DNA from: Rhodospirillaceae bacterium
GTDB lineage: Bacteria; Pseudomonadota; Alphaproteobacteria; Dongiales; Dongiaceae
NCBI GenBank assembly: GCA_016712715.1
Contig: JADJQM010000001.1
Span: forward strand, 1,819,001-1,883,000
DNA length: 64,000 nucleotides
Reading direction: 5' to 3'
Shown: positions 62,608-64,000 of the stretch, piece after piece
Position numbering within the stretch: position 1 is the stretch's first letter
Layout: every line of letters begins with the position of its first letter
The notes under the pieces: generated by a model
What the model saw: the letters and a program-made list of their open reading frames with translations, nothing else
Database searches by the model: none
Told to the model about the DNA's origin: nothing
Position numbers and translations under genes: made by a program

Positions 62608-63153
62608 TCAGCAGCCGGGCGGAATGCAGAACCCGTCTCTGTCGCGGGTTTCCTCCGTCTCGCGCGGGAAGAGCTTGACGACGATGCTGCGCAGGTACTG
62701 CTTGAAGCGCGGATCCTCCGGCCCGGTGATGCCGTCGACCGAGCCGACCAGATAGGTAAGGGCCGACCCTGTGCCCCGGCAGTAGGCAGCCGTCACCGCG
62801 ATGTGGCCGCCGCCCTTCCCCGTACGACCGGGGGCCGTGCAGGCATGCTCTACATTCATCGCCGAGATGCCGAAGGCGAAGTGGATGACATAGGGGCTGG
62901 CCTCGCTCTGCTGCACGCCCGGCGGTTGGATGGCCTCATTGACGAGGCGATTGAAGTCTTCCTGCGGCATGTCGAACGGATTGCCGCTGACATCGGCTAG
63001 CAGCGCCTTGGTATAGGGAACTCTGGCATATTGCAGCGGCGCGTAGCCGGACCCCACATGAACATAATCAACCCGCCCCGGCGTGCAGGCGGCCAGCAAG
63101 GCGATGCAGGCCGACGCCGATGCTAGGTTTCGAATGCTGGCTATCGTTGCCAT
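62608..63153 (-). CDS. Putative lipoprotein of unknown function
   Basis: 181 residues from ATG 63153. Signal ASIRNLASASACIALLAAC with lipobox LAAC; lipidated Cys about residue 23. The mature part has VHVGSGYAPLQYARVPYTKA, SPYVIHFAFGISAMNVEHAC and a Cys-containing tail DRDGFCIPPGC. Four or more cysteines suggest disulfides in the periplasm. No family recognised. A longer start at 63177 is possible, but would spoil the signal peptide. Confidence 0.7.
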   Translation of the reverse strand: MATIASIRNLASASACIALLAACTPGRVDYVHVGSGYAPLQYARVPYTKALLADVSGNPFDMPQEDFNRLVNEAIQPPGVQQSEASPYVIHFAFGISAMNVEHACTAPGRTGKGGGHIAVTAAYCRGTGSALTYLVGSVDGITGPEDPRFKQYLRSIVVKLFPRETEETRDRDGFCIPPGC

Positions 63154-63463
63154 CCGTGTCTTCGTTGGCTCAAGCATCTGCGTAATCAGGGCCAGAGCTT
63201 ATTTCTTGGACCACAGCCTATTCTACGGGTGACCAAGGACAATCGGCGCGCATTTGTTGCCACGCAGGCTCGCATGCAACGGCCGGCCGCGAAGGAGGAA
63301 CCGTCCAGATGCACCATGCCCCAGGCAGAGCGCCATCTAGGCGATGGCCAGGTCCGATGAAAAGAAAACCGGTCCAACACAGTCTCTTCGTGACCCTGTT
63401 TTTTGGTGAAGGATTGCAGGTAGCGTCGCCAGTTCCCGGGCGACGGTGCTCCCTGCGACCCGC

Positions 63464-63841
63464 TCACGCCGCAGATTTGGCCAGCAGGCGATCGACCACC
63501 GCCAGCAAATCAGCCTTTTCAAATGGCTTCTGGAGGAAGGCGTCGGCGTTTACTTTGGCGGCCAGCAAGGCGGCCTCGGCAGATACGCCGGCACCACCGC
63601 CGGACATCGCGATGACGGGCGGACGGTTCGGCATCGCGAGGACTCCGACCAGAACTTCGGTGCCGTCGACGCCAGGCATCAGCATGTCGGTAATGACCAG
63701 CTCGAATGTCGCCTGTTTCAACTGGGCGATGCCCTGTTCGCCATTCGCCGCGATGACCACGGTGTGCCCGGCCCGGCGCAGCATGCTGCTGATGGCGAGC
63801 TGCACGCCTGCCATGTCCTCGACAACTAGAATATTCGCCAT
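63464..63841 (-). CDS. Single-domain response regulator (CheY-like receiver)
   Basis: 125 residues, a lone receiver domain. It has ILVVEDMAG at the N-terminus with the acidic pair, the phospho-acceptor Asp52 in LVITDMLMPGVDG, Ser in IAMSGGG and Lys in ADAFLQKPFEKADLL. There is no output domain, so it acts by protein contact or phosphotransfer. It is followed upstream on the same strand by a gene that runs off the window, 33 bases away, possibly the partner kinase. Confidence 0.93.
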   Translation of the reverse strand: MANILVVEDMAGVQLAISSMLRRAGHTVVIAANGEQGIAQLKQATFELVITDMLMPGVDGTEVLVGVLAMPNRPPVIAMSGGGAGVSAEAALLAAKVNADAFLQKPFEKADLLAVVDRLLAKSAA

Positions 63842-63874
63842 ATCGGCCTCCTTGGATGATCTATGGGCGCGCGC

Positions 63875-64000
63875 TCAGGCCCCCGGTTTAAAATTCAGCC
63901 TGGCCAGCACCTGGCCCATATAGGTCAGCTGTTCGTGGCTGAGCGGCAATTGCAACTGCGCAATGCCGTTCGACGCCTCGACGAAGCGGGCGCGCAGCAC
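63875..64000 (-). CDS. C-terminal fragment of an unidentified protein (runs off window edge)
   Basis: The last 41 codons and stop of a minus-strand gene, ending QLQLPLSHEQLTYMGQVLAR plus LNFKPGA. No family can be named from this piece. It lies just upstream of the receiver gene on the same strand, so the two are likely cotranscribed. Confidence 0.6.
   Translation of the reverse strand: MLRARFVEASNGIAQLQLPLSHEQLTYMGQVLARLNFKPGA

Overview
The window looks like a chromosomal segment of a high-GC alphaproteobacterium, most likely of the Rhodospirillales and relatives; this is an inference. Supporting signs are a zwf-pgl-edd-glk-eda Entner-Doudoroff operon, an efp-suhB pair, PAS_5-type proteins, CtrA-type TTAA-N7-TTAA boxes and an aminotransferase-ftsK-lolA operon. 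There is no rRNA, CRISPR array, integrase or insertion sequence. One tRNA (Val, CAC) is present.

Layout. 1-2.2 kb: gatA (cut by the window edge), gatC, a LysE-type exporter and its Lrp/AsnC regulator. 2.4-8.1 kb: a small secreted protein, a multi-PAS histidine kinase and an FtsH protease. 8.2-13.1 kb: glmS-glmU, a phosphoglycolate phosphatase and a DUF3108-like protein. 13.4-24.5 kb: tRNA-Val, then a complete respiratory nitrate reductase island on the minus strand (narK1-narK2-narG-narH-narJ-narI-ppiC) with a divergent NarR/DNR-type Crp-Fnr regulator and three FNR-type boxes between them. 24.5-27.1 kb: bacteriohemerythrin and MobB, then CsbD, Dps and a DUF883-like protein. 27.5-33.1 kb: the Entner-Doudoroff operon. 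33.1-42.5 kb: a PAS_5 protein, the lolA-ftsK-aminotransferase operon, a KDG kinase, an acyltransferase, and an FAD oxidoreductase with a 3-hydroxyacyl-CoA-type dehydrogenase. 42.5-49.0 kb: a Cache chemoreceptor, a secreted protein, MobA, a sterol desaturase-type protein and RecA. 49.4-56.5 kb: lemA, an M48 protease, efp, suhB, and a three-gene OmpA / MotA-like / MotB-like cassette. 56.5 kb to the end: two related secreted TPR proteins (one with pentapeptide repeats), a GNAT protein with an unusual DRR-repeat tail, small lipoproteins, a PAS_5-like protein and a CheY-like receiver.

How the genes fit together. MobA and MobB would supply the bis-MGD form of the molybdenum cofactor that NarG needs. 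NarK proteins import nitrate and export nitrite, NarJ assembles the enzyme, and the NarR-like regulator with FNR boxes sets oxygen- and nitrate-dependent expression. The Entner-Doudoroff operon and the separate KDG kinase both feed KDPG aldolase. CtrA-type boxes precede the multi-PAS kinase and the chemoreceptor.

Two cautions. Six single-base indels lie between about 12.06 and 16.28 kb, breaking gph, the DUF3108 gene, ppiC, narI (twice) and narH. I saw no clear frameshift in the other genes of the window, so this is either a local stretch of poor sequence or recent decay. Separately, narK1 lacks its last two membrane helices.
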